DNA of 64,000 bases from the NCBI GenBank assembly GCA_938023035.1, contig CALIDI010000022.1, positions 1-64,000 of the forward strand. Direction: 5' to 3'. The notes under the pieces were generated by a model. That model made no database searches. It was not told where the DNA came from and saw only the letters and a list, made by a program, of their open reading frames with translations. Position numbers and translations under genes: made by a program. Source of the stretch: an uncultured Leptolyngbyaceae cyanobacterium. Its GTDB lineage: Bacteria; Cyanobacteriota; Cyanobacteriia; Leptolyngbyales; Leptolyngbyaceae. Each line of letters opens with the position of its first letter. Position 1 is the first letter of the stretch. Below, in pieces: positions 28,639-38,785 of the stretch.

Positions 28639-29841
28639 ATGTCCAAATTACTTAGCCGTAAAATCGCACCCTCCCCCATCCAAGCTGATGTCAGCGTTGT
28701 CGATTTAATTGACAACTACTTCACTGCTTATAACTCCGCCCGTTTGCGAGAGATCTGCCACCTGTTAAGTAAGGAAGTGCTGAAAGATGGCGTCACAGTG
28801 GGTTTAAGCCTATCTGGTGCAATGACACCGGGTGGCTACGGGGTATCCGTTTTAGCTCCGTTGATGCGTCAAGGACTCATCGATTGGGTGATTAGCACAG
28901 GAGCAAATTTGTATCATGATTTGCACTATGGTTTGGGATTAAATCTCTACTCCAGCACTCCCTTTCTAGATGATGTGAAACTCCGGCAAGAAGGGCGCAT
29001 CCGAATCTATGACATCGTGTTTGACTATGATGTGCTCCTTGAAACCGATGCATTCTTGCGCGAACTCCTGCGATCGCAGCCCTTCCAACGGCGGATGAGC
29101 ACAGCAGAGTTTCACTACTTACTAGGGAAATATATTCATCAGGTAGAGCAACAAATCGGCGTTAAAGATTCCTGCCTGTTGGCAACGGCCTATGAGTGTG
29201 GGGTACCCGTTTATACCTCCTCTCCTGGCGATAGCTCAATTGGAATGAACGTGGCGGCCCTGTCCTTAGAAGGCTCTGAACTTGTGCTGGATCCATCCTT
29301 AGATGTCAACGAAACCGCTGCGATCGCTTACTGTGCTCGCGATAATGGGATTGATGGCGCAGAAGGTAAAAGCGCCGCCATTATTCTAGGCGGGGGTAGT
29401 CCCAAAAACTTTTTGCTCCAGACCCAACCTCAAATTCATGAAGTCCTGGGCCTTGCAGAGCGAGGGCATGACTACTTCGTTCAAATCACAGATGCCCGTC
29501 CTGACACCGGCGGCCTATCTGGTGCGACCCCCAGTGAGGCAGTCAGTTGGGGTAAAGTAGACCCCAATGAGCTACCTAGCACTATTGTTTGCTATACCGA
29601 CAGCACCATTGCCCTGCCCATCATTGCGGCCTACGTTACCAACCAGTGCACCCCGCGTCCACTCAAGCGCCTTTACGACCAGCGCTCAGCCATGTTAGAA
29701 AAGCTGCGCGCTGATTATCTGACCGTGAAGGAAAATCCAACTCATCAGTTGGCAACCCCCTTGCCAGCGATCGACATTGAGCGGGAGTTAGTGGCAACCT
29801 ACCCCTGTGGTACACCCATTCGCAAGGGTAAAAATAGTTAG
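28639..29841 (+). CDS. Deoxyhypusine-synthase-like protein (homospermidine/polyamine synthase family)
   Basis: This 400-residue member of the DHS superfamily is NAD-dependent and transfers an aminobutyl group between polyamines (to eIF5A in archaea and eukaryotes). Bacterial members lack that target and are linked to homospermidine or related polyamine synthesis. Seen here: [13 protein letters not shown] and [11 protein letters not shown] (NAD/spermidine site region), [14 protein letters not shown], and [10 protein letters not shown] with the active-site lysine K306. ATG 28639 follows GGAG at 8 bases and is preferred to a TTG at 28624. It is monocistronic with an unusually long upstream region. 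Confidence 0.88.
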   Translation: MSKLLSRKIAPSPIQADVSVVDLIDNYFTAYNSARLREICHLLSKEVLKDGVTVGLSLSGAMTPGGYGVSVLAPLMRQGLIDWVISTGANLYHDLHYGLGLNLYSSTPFLDDVKLRQEGRIRIYDIVFDYDVLLETDAFLRELLRSQPFQRRMSTAEFHYLLGKYIHQVEQQIGVKDSCLLATAYECGVPVYTSSPGDSSIGMNVAALSLEGSELVLDPSLDVNETAAIAYCARDNGIDGAEGKSAAIILGGGSPKNFLLQTQPQIHEVLGLAERGHDYFVQITDARPDTGGLSGATPSEAVSWGKVDPNELPSTIVCYTDSTIALPIIAAYVTNQCTPRPLKRLYDQRSAMLEKLRADYLTVKENPTHQLATPLPAIDIERELVATYPCGTPIRKGKNS

Positions 29842-30453
29842 CACCTATGAGTAGTTACATGGCTAGCTAAATTTAGCCTGATTGCCAGTCAAGGCCGAAT
29901 TAGGCACTCTGCGAGAGTCATCAAACATCCATCCAGATCTACCTGGGTCGGTGAGATTAAAGCTTCGTCCAACTTGAGAACTGGAGTTTTGTTCGTGGGA
30001 AAATGACAGAACTTAAGCTGGACTTGGCATAAACTCGACTACCCAGGTTTTTTACAGTTCCTCAGACAGGCTACCCCGTACTGGCAGTTGAGCAATGGAC
30101 TTTTTCCCAAGCTTTCTGACCAAAGCGCTAAGTAACTGGACAGTTAAATTGGAACTGATTTCTGGGGTGGAGGAGGTGGAACCCTCTGCCTAGGAGCTGC
30201 ACTCCACCGATTGAAAACAAAAATGCAGCAGATACCCAGCAGCAGATACCCAATTAACGCTATACGCCGCAAGGCTTCTGCTTGCCAAAATTGCAAATCC
30301 AAAATCCAAAATGCTGGTACACCTCTCATCGCATCTACAGTGTTGAAGAATTCTGTTAAAGAACTCCTGAGAATGCCCTTTTAAGACTTGTCTTTTTCCT
30401 TCAAAATCTGAGCCTGTCGCCTAAACTAAGAGCAACTTGCTTGGATTCGCGGT
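29842..30453. other. Intergenic region with one R4 repeat copy
   Basis: 612 bases lie between two plus-strand genes. Only the R4 repeat (about 30225-30322) is recognisable. A 61-codon minus-strand frame across it (30144-30329) is a by-product of the repeat. No terminator was identified for the upstream gene. Confidence 0.5.
30225..30322 (+). repeat. Dispersed repeat family R4, copy 2, with AAAATCC short repeats
   Basis: Order of blocks: GCAGCAGATACCCA twice in tandem, CCGCAAGGCTTCTGCTTG, CCAAAATTGCAAAT, then CCAAAATCCAAAATGCTGGTA. The same order occurs at 58122-58222 and, without the tail, at 14690. Short runs of CAAAATC units are common in cyanobacterial spacers; another sits at 23080-23093. 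Confidence 0.65.
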
Positions 30454-32361
30454 ATGATGCGGCTAAAGGTTTGGCAATGGACAGTACTAATTGTTCCAGT
30501 GGTCGGAGTTGGGTTGTTTTTTCTAGTAGCAGCCGGATTTCAAATTCATGCTTGGGGCATTAACTGGATTTGGGCCATCATTACCCTCCTGTTTGTTGGT
30601 TGGCGCTGGCTGCTAGTGCATTGGACTCAGCCCGCCTTAACAGAAGCTAGTGTTGCGATCGCAGAGGTGACCGAAGCGTTGCAAGCCCCCATCACTTCCG
30701 CCGCTGACCCAACAGCCGCGACTCAACTGGCGACAGTTGCAATTCAGCAAATTCTCACCGAAGCACGGGAGGACCCACCCGTGTGGGAAGATTGGGGACG
30801 ATTTGGGCAACGCTGTCAGCAGATGGTAACGGCAATTGCCTGTGCCTATTATCCTGGTGTCAAGCATCCCCTGCTGAGCATCTACATTCCCCAGGCCTAT
30901 CACCTGATGCGTGGCACTGTAGATGATATGGCGATCTGGATGGAAAAACTGGCTCCAGCCCTGAACCAGGTTACCATCGGCCAAGCCTACCAGGCTTACC
31001 AGACTTATCAGAAATTAGAACCTTCTGTGCGCAAGCTGTGGCGCGTCATGAACTGGGCCCAATGGTTACTTAACCCTGCTGCTGCGATCGCCCGCACAGC
31101 AACGCAGAAATCAGGCAACCAGGCTAACCGCGCACTTTTGGCTAACCTAGGAAGCCTATTACGTGAAGCGGCCCTACAAAATCTGGGCAAACAGGCGATT
31201 GCTCTCTACAGCGGCACCGCCTACCCCAGATCGGAGGTATCAACAACGCCCTCACCCATGGCCCAGACCCAAACGCTTCAGGCCATTCTCGCCGCCACCG
31301 AACCCATTGCTCAGGTAGAACAGGCACCCGTGCGCGTTTTTCTCGTGGGTCGCACAGGTGCTGGCAAAAGTAGTCTGATTAACACGCTCTTTTTAGAACC
31401 AATGGCAGAGGTGGATGTTCTCCCCAGCACAGAGACCTTGCAAGCCTATCATTGGCAGGCAGAAACAGGAGAAACCCTGACGCTTTGGGATAGCCCCGGC
31501 TATGAACAGGTCAATCGACCCGACTTAAAAGCCCAGGTGTTAGATGCCATCCATCAAGCGGACTTACTGCTGCTGGTCACCCCTGCCAGTGATCCCGCCT
31601 TAGAAATGGATGCTGACTTTTTGCACCAGGTCAAGACCGTTGTTGCCGACTTACCGGTCATCACCGTCGTCACCCAGGTAGATCGGCTGCGGCCCTTTCG
31701 GGAATGGCAACCCCCCTATGACTGGCAATGGGGGGAGCGCCCCAAGGAAGTCGCCATCCGCTCGGCAGTCCAGTATCGCCTAGAACAATTAGGCCGGGTT
31801 TGCGATCGCATCTTTCCCTTAGTGACTGGAGATCCAGAAGTTGGGCGCAGCCCTTGGGGGGTGGCAGACCTCTCCTGGGGGCTGATTGAAGCGATCGCTC
31901 CAGCAAAACAACAGCGACTGGCTCGCTTTTTGTGCAACCAGGAAGCCCGCATCCAGGCTGCCGCCAAAATTATTCGAGATTACGCCTTTCAAATAACAAC
32001 CCAGCAAGGGCTAACAATGCTCCTCAAAAGTCCCGTGTTGATCTACCTATCTAATCTGACAACCGGTTCGCCAGCCCTTGCCTACGTCTTAGCCGAAAGA
32101 ATACCAGTGGAGCAACTGCCGCTTGTAATTGGTAAGTTACAGATGGCCTACGACCTCTTTAACTTGTTCAATACGGGCCGCTCTGAGGCTCGCAACTTTG
32201 ACTTAGCCGCTATCTGGACTTTACTCAAAACCAACAACGCCTCTGCGCCTCAAAGTGCCTGGGCCTTTGGTCATACAATGACCGAATATTGGACCCAGAC
32301 CATTACGGCTGACCAACTCCAGGATCGCTATCACTTTTATCTAGAGCAGGCCCCCACCTGA
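30454..32361 (+). CDS. Membrane-anchored GTPase (Era-like), function unknown
   Basis: This 635-residue protein has two N-terminal transmembrane helices (about residues 8-29 and 35-52), a 230-residue helical linker, then a GTPase domain: G1 GRTGAGKSS (G299-S306), G3 DSPG (D346) and G4 TQVD (D410, with T in place of the usual N). A C-terminal hydrophobic region (about 520-570) may touch the membrane. The plan resembles the YcjF/DUF697 group. It converges on the rsgA operon with only 13 bases between stop codons. A paralogous shorter GTPase is encoded at 21195. Substrate and process unknown. Confidence 0.82.
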   Translation: MMRLKVWQWTVLIVPVVGVGLFFLVAAGFQIHAWGINWIWAIITLLFVGWRWLLVHWTQPALTEASVAIAEVTEALQAPITSAADPTAATQLATVAIQQILTEAREDPPVWEDWGRFGQRCQQMVTAIACAYYPGVKHPLLSIYIPQAYHLMRGTVDDMAIWMEKLAPALNQVTIGQAYQAYQTYQKLEPSVRKLWRVMNWAQWLLNPAAAIARTATQKSGNQANRALLANLGSLLREAALQNLGKQAIALYSGTAYPRSEVSTTPSPMAQTQTLQAILAATEPIAQVEQAPVRVFLVGRTGAGKSSLINTLFLEPMAEVDVLPSTETLQAYHWQAETGETLTLWDSPGYEQVNRPDLKAQVLDAIHQADLLLLVTPASDPALEMDADFLHQVKTVVADLPVITVVTQVDRLRPFREWQPPYDWQWGERPKEVAIRSAVQYRLEQLGRVCDRIFPLVTGDPEVGRSPWGVADLSWGLIEAIAPAKQQRLARFLCNQEARIQAAAKIIRDYAFQITTQQGLTMLLKSPVLIYLSNLTTGSPALAYVLAERIPVEQLPLVIGKLQMAYDLFNLFNTGRSEARNFDLAAIWTLLKTNNASAPQSAWAFGHTMTEYWTQTITADQLQDRYHFYLEQAPT

Positions 32362-32374
32362 CCCACTTAATTTT

Positions 32375-33466
32375 TTAAAGTTCCTCCAGTTCCTCACTCA
32401 ATAAACCCTGATGCTCCATACGGCGAGAACGGCGACGATACTTTTCGCTTGCCAGTTTGGGTTCAAAAGTCGCATGTCCTTTACCTTTTGTTTTGCGCTT
32501 TAACGCGCTTTCTGGATTGCTTTGCCGCTCGAGAACCTGCTGATAGGCGATCGCCTCCGTCAAAAACTCTAGGTAATGTTCATAGCGCTCCCACGTTCCC
32601 CGTACCGCACAATTCGGTTCCCCACGGTGAAGACAGTCGCTAAACTGACAGGTGGTGTGCGTCAGTCGTTCGCGAATTTCAGGAAAGTACTGAGCCAAAT
32701 CCTGGGGAAGCGCCATCAGGTCTGGTTGATTAAATCCCGGTGTATCTGCTAAGAGACCACCCCCCGGTAGCTCAAATAACTCAACATGGCGAGTGGTATG
32801 ACGACCCCGTGCTAACTTGCCAGATACTGCCCCCGTACGCAAAGCAGCCTGGGGAATGAGCCGGTTAATCAGACTGGATTTGCCAACCCCCGAAGGCCCA
32901 GAAACAATCGTAATTTTTTGTTGTAAGTGGAATAGCAGAGTCTCTAACCCCTGATCTTGAGAAACACTGATCAAACTGGCGCTATAGCCCCATTGGCGCA
33001 GGCGATCAAGCCAACTTATTTGCTCTACTGTAGCCACCAAGTCTTGTTTACTCAGACAAAGCTGCACTTCCAGTCCCGTAGATTCTGCTTTCACCAAAAA
33101 CCGACTGAGTTGATAGGGATCCAAAGCCGGTTCTGCCAGAGCAAACACCAGCAAAATTTGATCCGCATTGGCAACCGGCGGACGATCCAGAACAGAACGC
33201 CGGGGCAAAACTTCCCCAATCGCTCCCCGTAATCCCTGCCAATCCGGCTCTTCAATCACTACGCGATCGCCCACCATCACCGTCTGGCCAATTTTCATCA
33301 GCCGAGAACGGCGAGTACATAGCAAGATCACAGGTGGCTGTGATTTATCTGCCCGCCTATCCTGAGTCTCTAAGCTCACCCGGTAATAGTTCGCATGGGT
33401 TGCCAACACAGTGCCCAGCCATCTGCTTTTCTCCGAAAAAGTAGAGTCTGGCCAATTGTTTCGCAT
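32375..33466 (-). CDS. rsgA: Ribosome small-subunit-dependent GTPase A
   Basis: Late 30S assembly factor whose GTPase is stimulated by the small subunit. The 363 residues show an OB-fold domain, then the circularly permuted GTPase order G4 (LSKQDLV), G1 (GPSGVGKSSLINRL), G3 (DTPGF), and a C-terminal zinc knuckle (C-x4-C-x-H-x5-C in TCQFSDCLHRGEPNC). The C-terminal tail is basic. Its ATG abuts the stop codon of the tusA-like gene (TAAATG), so it is the last gene of the grpE-dnaK-dnaJ-tusA-rsgA run. Confidence 0.97.
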   Translation of the reverse strand: MRNNWPDSTFSEKSRWLGTVLATHANYYRVSLETQDRRADKSQPPVILLCTRRSRLMKIGQTVMVGDRVVIEEPDWQGLRGAIGEVLPRRSVLDRPPVANADQILLVFALAEPALDPYQLSRFLVKAESTGLEVQLCLSKQDLVATVEQISWLDRLRQWGYSASLISVSQDQGLETLLFHLQQKITIVSGPSGVGKSSLINRLIPQAALRTGAVSGKLARGRHTTRHVELFELPGGGLLADTPGFNQPDLMALPQDLAQYFPEIRERLTHTTCQFSDCLHRGEPNCAVRGTWERYEHYLEFLTEAIAYQQVLERQSNPESALKRKTKGKGHATFEPKLASEKYRRRSRRMEHQGLLSEELEEL

Positions 33467-33724
33467 TTAGTCAGCCACAGCAGGAGAACGCACCCACATC
33501 AGAAAAAAGTTAGACGCCTGGGGTTCTAGCCTTTCAATTAAATAGCCTTCCATTTTGAGACTATCTGGCACCTGCTCTACCGGCTCTCCTCCATCCAACC
33601 AAACTTCCAAAAGAGAGCCGGCTGGCAACTGTTCTAACTTTAGCTTTGTCCGGATAAAATTGATCGGGCAAGGAGTTCCGCGCAGATCAAGATGGGCATC
33701 AGGTTGAGCAGATAAAGGCACCAT
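33467..33724 (-). CDS. TusA-family sulfurtransferase
   Basis: This 85-residue protein has the TusA/SirA two-layer fold: HLDLRGTPCPINFIRTKLKL carries the CPxx motif with the sulphur-carrying cysteine. TusA in E. coli relays sulphur for tRNA thiolation, and other family members feed different sulphur pathways. It sits between dnaJ (2 bases) and rsgA (0 bases), implying tight co-transcription and possibly translational coupling. The precise sulphur acceptor is not known. Confidence 0.9.
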   Translation of the reverse strand: MVPLSAQPDAHLDLRGTPCPINFIRTKLKLEQLPAGSLLEVWLDGGEPVEQVPDSLKMEGYLIERLEPQASNFFLMWVRSPAVAD

Positions 33725-33726
33725 GC

Positions 33727-34881
<1,155 letters not shown>

Positions 34882-34895
34882 TCAGCCAATTAATC

Positions 34896-34915
34896 ACCTG
34901 ATGAGTTCATCAGGT
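34896..34915. promoter_or_regulatory. Perfect inverted repeat between dnaK and dnaJ
   Basis: ACCTGATGA-GT-TCATCAGGT is a 9-bp-arm palindrome in the 107-base dnaK-dnaJ gap. On the minus (transcribed) strand no T-run follows, so it is more likely an RNA processing or stabilising hairpin, or an operator, than a terminator. On the plus strand AAAAA follows it. Confidence 0.5.
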
Positions 34916-34946
34916 AAAAAGCCTTTTAAGCTCTTTTCTACCTTAA

Positions 34947-36920
34947 CTAATCTACCGCTTCATAATCAGCTGTGATCGTCGCATCATCTTCAGCCTCTAA
35001 ATCAGTACCTGGCACAGAGCTAAAATTCAAGCCATCCTGGAGAGAGGAAGCAGGGTTATACTCAGCGTACTCTGTTGCGGCATTGTTAGCAGTAGATCTG
35101 TCCGCCATTTCAGCCCGTTGATAAACAGCGGCTCCAATCGCTAACAGGGTTTGTTGCAATGCATCGAGCATTTGCTTGACTTCTTCTACCTTGGCGGATG
35201 GATCAGCCAAAGCCGCCTTTAACTGGGCAGCTTGATTGCTAGCTTGCAGTTTCAAGTCTTCTGTAATCAGCTCACCACTATCTCGCAAAGTCGTTTCATA
35301 GCTGTAGAAAAGACTATCGGCTTGATTTTTTAGCTCTACCAAACGCTTACGCCGAATATCTTCTTCAGCGAATAGATCCGCTTCCTGTCGCATCCGTTCA
35401 ATTTCACTGGGACTAAGGCCACCTGTGTTGGTAATCGAGATGCTTTGTTCGCGGCCTGTCCCCTTATCACGGGCAGAGACCTTGAGAATACCATTTGCAT
35501 CAATATCAAAAGAAACCTCAATTTGCGGTACCCCCCTTGGGGCGGGAGGAATTCCATTTAACTGAAATCGTCCCAAGCTCTTATTATCTTTTGCCATGGC
35601 CCGCTCTCCCTGGAGAGCATGAATTTCAACGGAGGTCTGGCCATCGGTCGCTGTAGAAAAGACCTGAGTCTTGCTCGTCGGAATGGTCGTGTTCCGCTCA
35701 ATAATCTTAGTAAAGACTTCGCCTAGCGTCTCAATCCCCAAAGAGAGAGGTGTCACATCCAGTAGCAACAGATCTTTTACCTCACCGCCCAGCACCCCCG
35801 CTTGGATCGCTGCCCCTAAAGCCACTGCTTCATCGGGGTTAACCGACCGATCAGGAGCTTTGCCATTAAAGTAGGTGCGAATGGCATCTTGCACGGCTGG
35901 AATTCGAGTTGACCCCCCCACTAAAAGGATACGGTCAATATCATCAATGCTCAAATCCGCGTCCTTAAGCGCTTGCTCGGTTGGCACCACCGTTGCCTGT
36001 ACCAAATGGCCGACTAGCTCTTCAAACTTAGCCCGCGATAGCTCCATCTCTAAGTGCTTTGGGCCGGTTTCATCTGCAGTAATAAAAGGCAAGTTAATCG
36101 AAGTCGTAACCGTTCCCGATAGCTCTATCTTGGCTTTTTCAGCGGCTTCCCGAAGGCGTTGGAGAGCCATCTTGTCAATAGACAAGTCAATCCCTTCCTG
36201 TTCTTTGAAGGTGCTAATCATCCACTGCACGACACAGTCATCGAAATCATCCCCTCCCAGATGATTGTTTCCAGAGGTCGCCTTGACTTCAAAGACCCCA
36301 TCCCCAAGCTGTAGAATTGAAACGTCAAAGGTGCCCCCTCCCAAATCAAACACCAAGACACATTGATCTTGATCTTGCTTATCGATGCCATAGGCAAGCG
36401 CCGCCGCCGTTGGTTCATTAATAATGCGCAAAACTTCAAGCCCCGCAATCGTACCAGCATCTTTTGTTGCCTGGCGCTGAGCGTCGCTGAAATAGGCTGG
36501 CACTGTAATCACGGCTTGAGTGACGGCTTCCCCCAGATAGTTTTCGGCATCTTGCTTCAGCTTTTGCAAAATCATTGCAGAGATTTCTTGAGGAGTATAC
36601 GAGCACCCTCGGATGTGAACATCTACTGTCTCATCCTTACCCTGAACGCAATTGTAGGGAACCCGGCTGCGTTCTTCTTCCGTTTCGCTCCAACGTCGAC
36701 CAATAAATCGCTTAATGCTAAAAATCGTGTTTTCAGCGTTGGTGACAGCCTGTCGCTTAGCTAGTTGACCAACTAGGCGATCGCCCGCTTTGCCGAAACC
36801 AACCATACTGGGCGTCGTTCGCCCGCCCTCAGCGTTGGTTATCACAACAGGCTGACCACCTTCCAAAACAGCAACACAACTGTTGGTTGTACCCAGGTCA
36901 ATACCGATAACTTTTCCCAT
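34947..36920 (-). CDS. dnaK: Chaperone protein DnaK (Hsp70)
   Basis: ATP-driven Hsp70 chaperone. The 657 residues start with [20 protein letters not shown] and include the phosphate loop [32 protein letters not shown], the substrate-domain linker region [17 protein letters not shown] and a helical lid. The acidic C-terminus ends ADYEAVD, similar to the DnaK2 type of cyanobacteria, though paralogue number is inferred. It is 120 bases downstream of grpE. I found no CIRCE element upstream. Confidence 0.97.
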   Translation of the reverse strand: MGKVIGIDLGTTNSCVAVLEGGQPVVITNAEGGRTTPSMVGFGKAGDRLVGQLAKRQAVTNAENTIFSIKRFIGRRWSETEEERSRVPYNCVQGKDETVDVHIRGCSYTPQEISAMILQKLKQDAENYLGEAVTQAVITVPAYFSDAQRQATKDAGTIAGLEVLRIINEPTAAALAYGIDKQDQDQCVLVFDLGGGTFDVSILQLGDGVFEVKATSGNNHLGGDDFDDCVVQWMISTFKEQEGIDLSIDKMALQRLREAAEKAKIELSGTVTTSINLPFITADETGPKHLEMELSRAKFEELVGHLVQATVVPTEQALKDADLSIDDIDRILLVGGSTRIPAVQDAIRTYFNGKAPDRSVNPDEAVALGAAIQAGVLGGEVKDLLLLDVTPLSLGIETLGEVFTKIIERNTTIPTSKTQVFSTATDGQTSVEIHALQGERAMAKDNKSLGRFQLNGIPPAPRGVPQIEVSFDIDANGILKVSARDKGTGREQSISITNTGGLSPSEIERMRQEADLFAEEDIRRKRLVELKNQADSLFYSYETTLRDSGELITEDLKLQASNQAAQLKAALADPSAKVEEVKQMLDALQQTLLAIGAAVYQRAEMADRSTANNAATEYAEYNPASSLQDGLNFSSVPGTDLEAEDDATITADYEAVD

Positions 36921-37040
36921 AGCGAGTGGCGGTGATAAGGATAGGAGAGTGCAACGAAAATCAGAAAAACTAATCGAAGTCTAACAACCTGCTGTCTGCG
37001 TTGCTCCTCTAGCAGCTGCCGACACAGGGAATGATTGCAA

Positions 37041-37793
37041 TTAACCCTCTGAATCAACCACTTGACCTTCCTCCGAGGGTATCACGGGGTCCGGAGCCGC
37101 AGCAACTTTGACCAAGGCATGGCGCAAAATGCGATCGCCCAGTAAATAACCCCGCTGTAACTCTTCTAGTACAGTGCCTTCAGGAAATTTATCCGTTGGC
37201 TCACGCATCACAGCCTCGTGCATCGTTGGATCAAACTCTTTACCCTCTGCCCGCATAGGAGCCACACCCACGCGCTTCAGGCACTCAACCAACTGCCTGT
37301 AAACGCTTTGATAACTCTTATGAATCGTATCCTCGCCTTCAGTTTGGGGCTTAATCTGCGATCGCGCCCGTTCAAAATTATCAACAACAGGCAAGAGTTC
37401 AAGAATGGTATCGCACTTGATTTTCTGCTCCTGCTCTTCTCGCTCCCGTTGAGTCCGCTTCCGAAAATTATCGAAATCAGCCGCCATCCGAGCAAATTGA
37501 CCATTTCGATCCTCTAGTTGCAGCTTGAGAGCCTGAATTTCGCTGTCTCGCTCAGCCAAAGCCGAAGCATAATCAGACGGCACCCCTGCTGTCTCGGTAT
37601 CATCCGAGCCCAAAACAACATCACCCAGGGTAATGCCCTCAGCCGATTCCGCTTCAACCTCTACCTCTAAAGAAGACGGCTCATCCACAGGTACTTGCTC
37701 CAAAACCTCAACCTCTTCTGCTACTCGATCCTCTGCCAAAGAAACCACAGTTGTACCCCCATTAGGGTTACGTTTATCCTCATCGTCAACCAT
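37041..37793 (-). CDS. grpE: Nucleotide exchange factor GrpE
   Basis: Dimeric nucleotide exchange factor that releases ADP from DnaK. The 250 residues comprise an acidic, low-complexity N-terminal part (about 1-75) typical of cyanobacterial GrpE, a long coiled coil (SEIQALKLQLEDRNGQFARM), the FDNFRKRTQRE block, and the C-terminal GV-PMRAEGKEFDPTMHEAV and LLGDRILRHALVKVA segments. It is the first gene of the chaperone run. Its promoter lies in the 1-kb spacer shared with divergent pilB. Confidence 0.97.
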   Translation of the reverse strand: MVDDEDKRNPNGGTTVVSLAEDRVAEEVEVLEQVPVDEPSSLEVEVEAESAEGITLGDVVLGSDDTETAGVPSDYASALAERDSEIQALKLQLEDRNGQFARMAADFDNFRKRTQREREEQEQKIKCDTILELLPVVDNFERARSQIKPQTEGEDTIHKSYQSVYRQLVECLKRVGVAPMRAEGKEFDPTMHEAVMREPTDKFPEGTVLEELQRGYLLGDRILRHALVKVAAAPDPVIPSEEGQVVDSEG

Positions 37794-38785
37794 TCTGCAT
37801 CGCCTCTACTCTCGCAACCGTTCGTTTCTACTCAACCTATGCTATACGGATACGACCTCACCGTTAAACACTTTTACCAACCTCTACGTGTAAAGCGAAC
37901 CGCACCCAAAACTTTAGTCATACAGCCATAACAGACTTAATCCAAGAGCCAGCATGCCCATTTTGGCCAATTTAGCAAACACTCCAGCTTTACATAAGCT
38001 AACATTTGTTCAGCAGCGCCTAATGCATTCTTCAATAAGCTCAGTTTAACTCAGTCTCTATTCCTGGTAGTTCTCTATTCCTAGTAGTAAAGATACCCTA
38101 GGCAACCCGTTGCTGGGTATATCGTCCGAAGACTCTGCCAGGAAAGGGTTCAGTCATGAGAGCTGGCTGCTGCTTAAAACCGGTTCCATTGGCATGCAGA
38201 ACTTAACAGTGTGAGCAGAAGCATCTCCCGTTTTTAGCTTTACAAGCTATTATCTGAGGAATCGGCTGTGACTGACCCCAGCCCAGCTAAACTGTGGCAA
38301 TCCTCTAAACTGGATGTGGAAAGGATAAATAATAATTAAAGCCCGTATTTTTAGCGCTATCGCAATCTTCCTGACATCTGAACTTTCTCCTGCTAGCCTT
38401 GTTATTAAATTTAAATTACATTTGACGAGTAACGAGCACCATCGGGTGGATAGGGGTTAGATTTTGAGAGCACACGACCCGTTCAAGTTTCTCTAACGGA
38501 GCATTGACTAAGCAGCATCCTAAAATATCAGAATATTGCGTATTCCAGGTTGTTATGACAGATTTTGTAGATTTCTACCTGTTAACTTAGTTTAGTCTCA
38601 TTGACATCGGGGCAACCTAATGGACGAGCTTTACTCGAATCTTTGTCTAGCTTCAGACTCAGGATCTAGCGATCAAGTTCTGTGATCTTTATTGACTTTG
38701 GTCGTTCCTTGAACCGTTTTCGACTTTAAGTTTAGGCATTCCTTTATACCTTTATAAACGTCACACGTATTTTGTTTCACCCGTT
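37794..38785. other. Shared 1-kb upstream region of grpE and pilB
   Basis: No gene is seen in 992 bases between divergent grpE and pilB. It includes a short tandem duplication TCTCTATTCCTRGTAGT (about 38054-38090), a TACCC/GGGTA hairpin (about 38095-38119) and AT-rich stretches that could hold promoters. No heat-shock (CIRCE) or cAMP-receptor site could be recognised. Confidence 0.5.

Noticed and set aside
30144-30329. 61-codon minus-strand frame (starts MRGVPAFWILDL)
   Set aside because: Its first half is the R4/CAAAATC repeat read backwards, so the frame is a by-product of the repeat.
36921-37040. CIRCE/HrcA operator near dnaK or grpE
   Set aside because: No TTAGCACTC-N9-GAGTGCTAA inverted repeat in the grpE-dnaK gap or upstream of grpE.
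38054-38090. Tandem duplication TCTCTATTCCTRGTAGT upstream of grpE/pilB as an operator
   Set aside because: Only two copies, not palindromic and without a known regulator. Noted as a local duplication.
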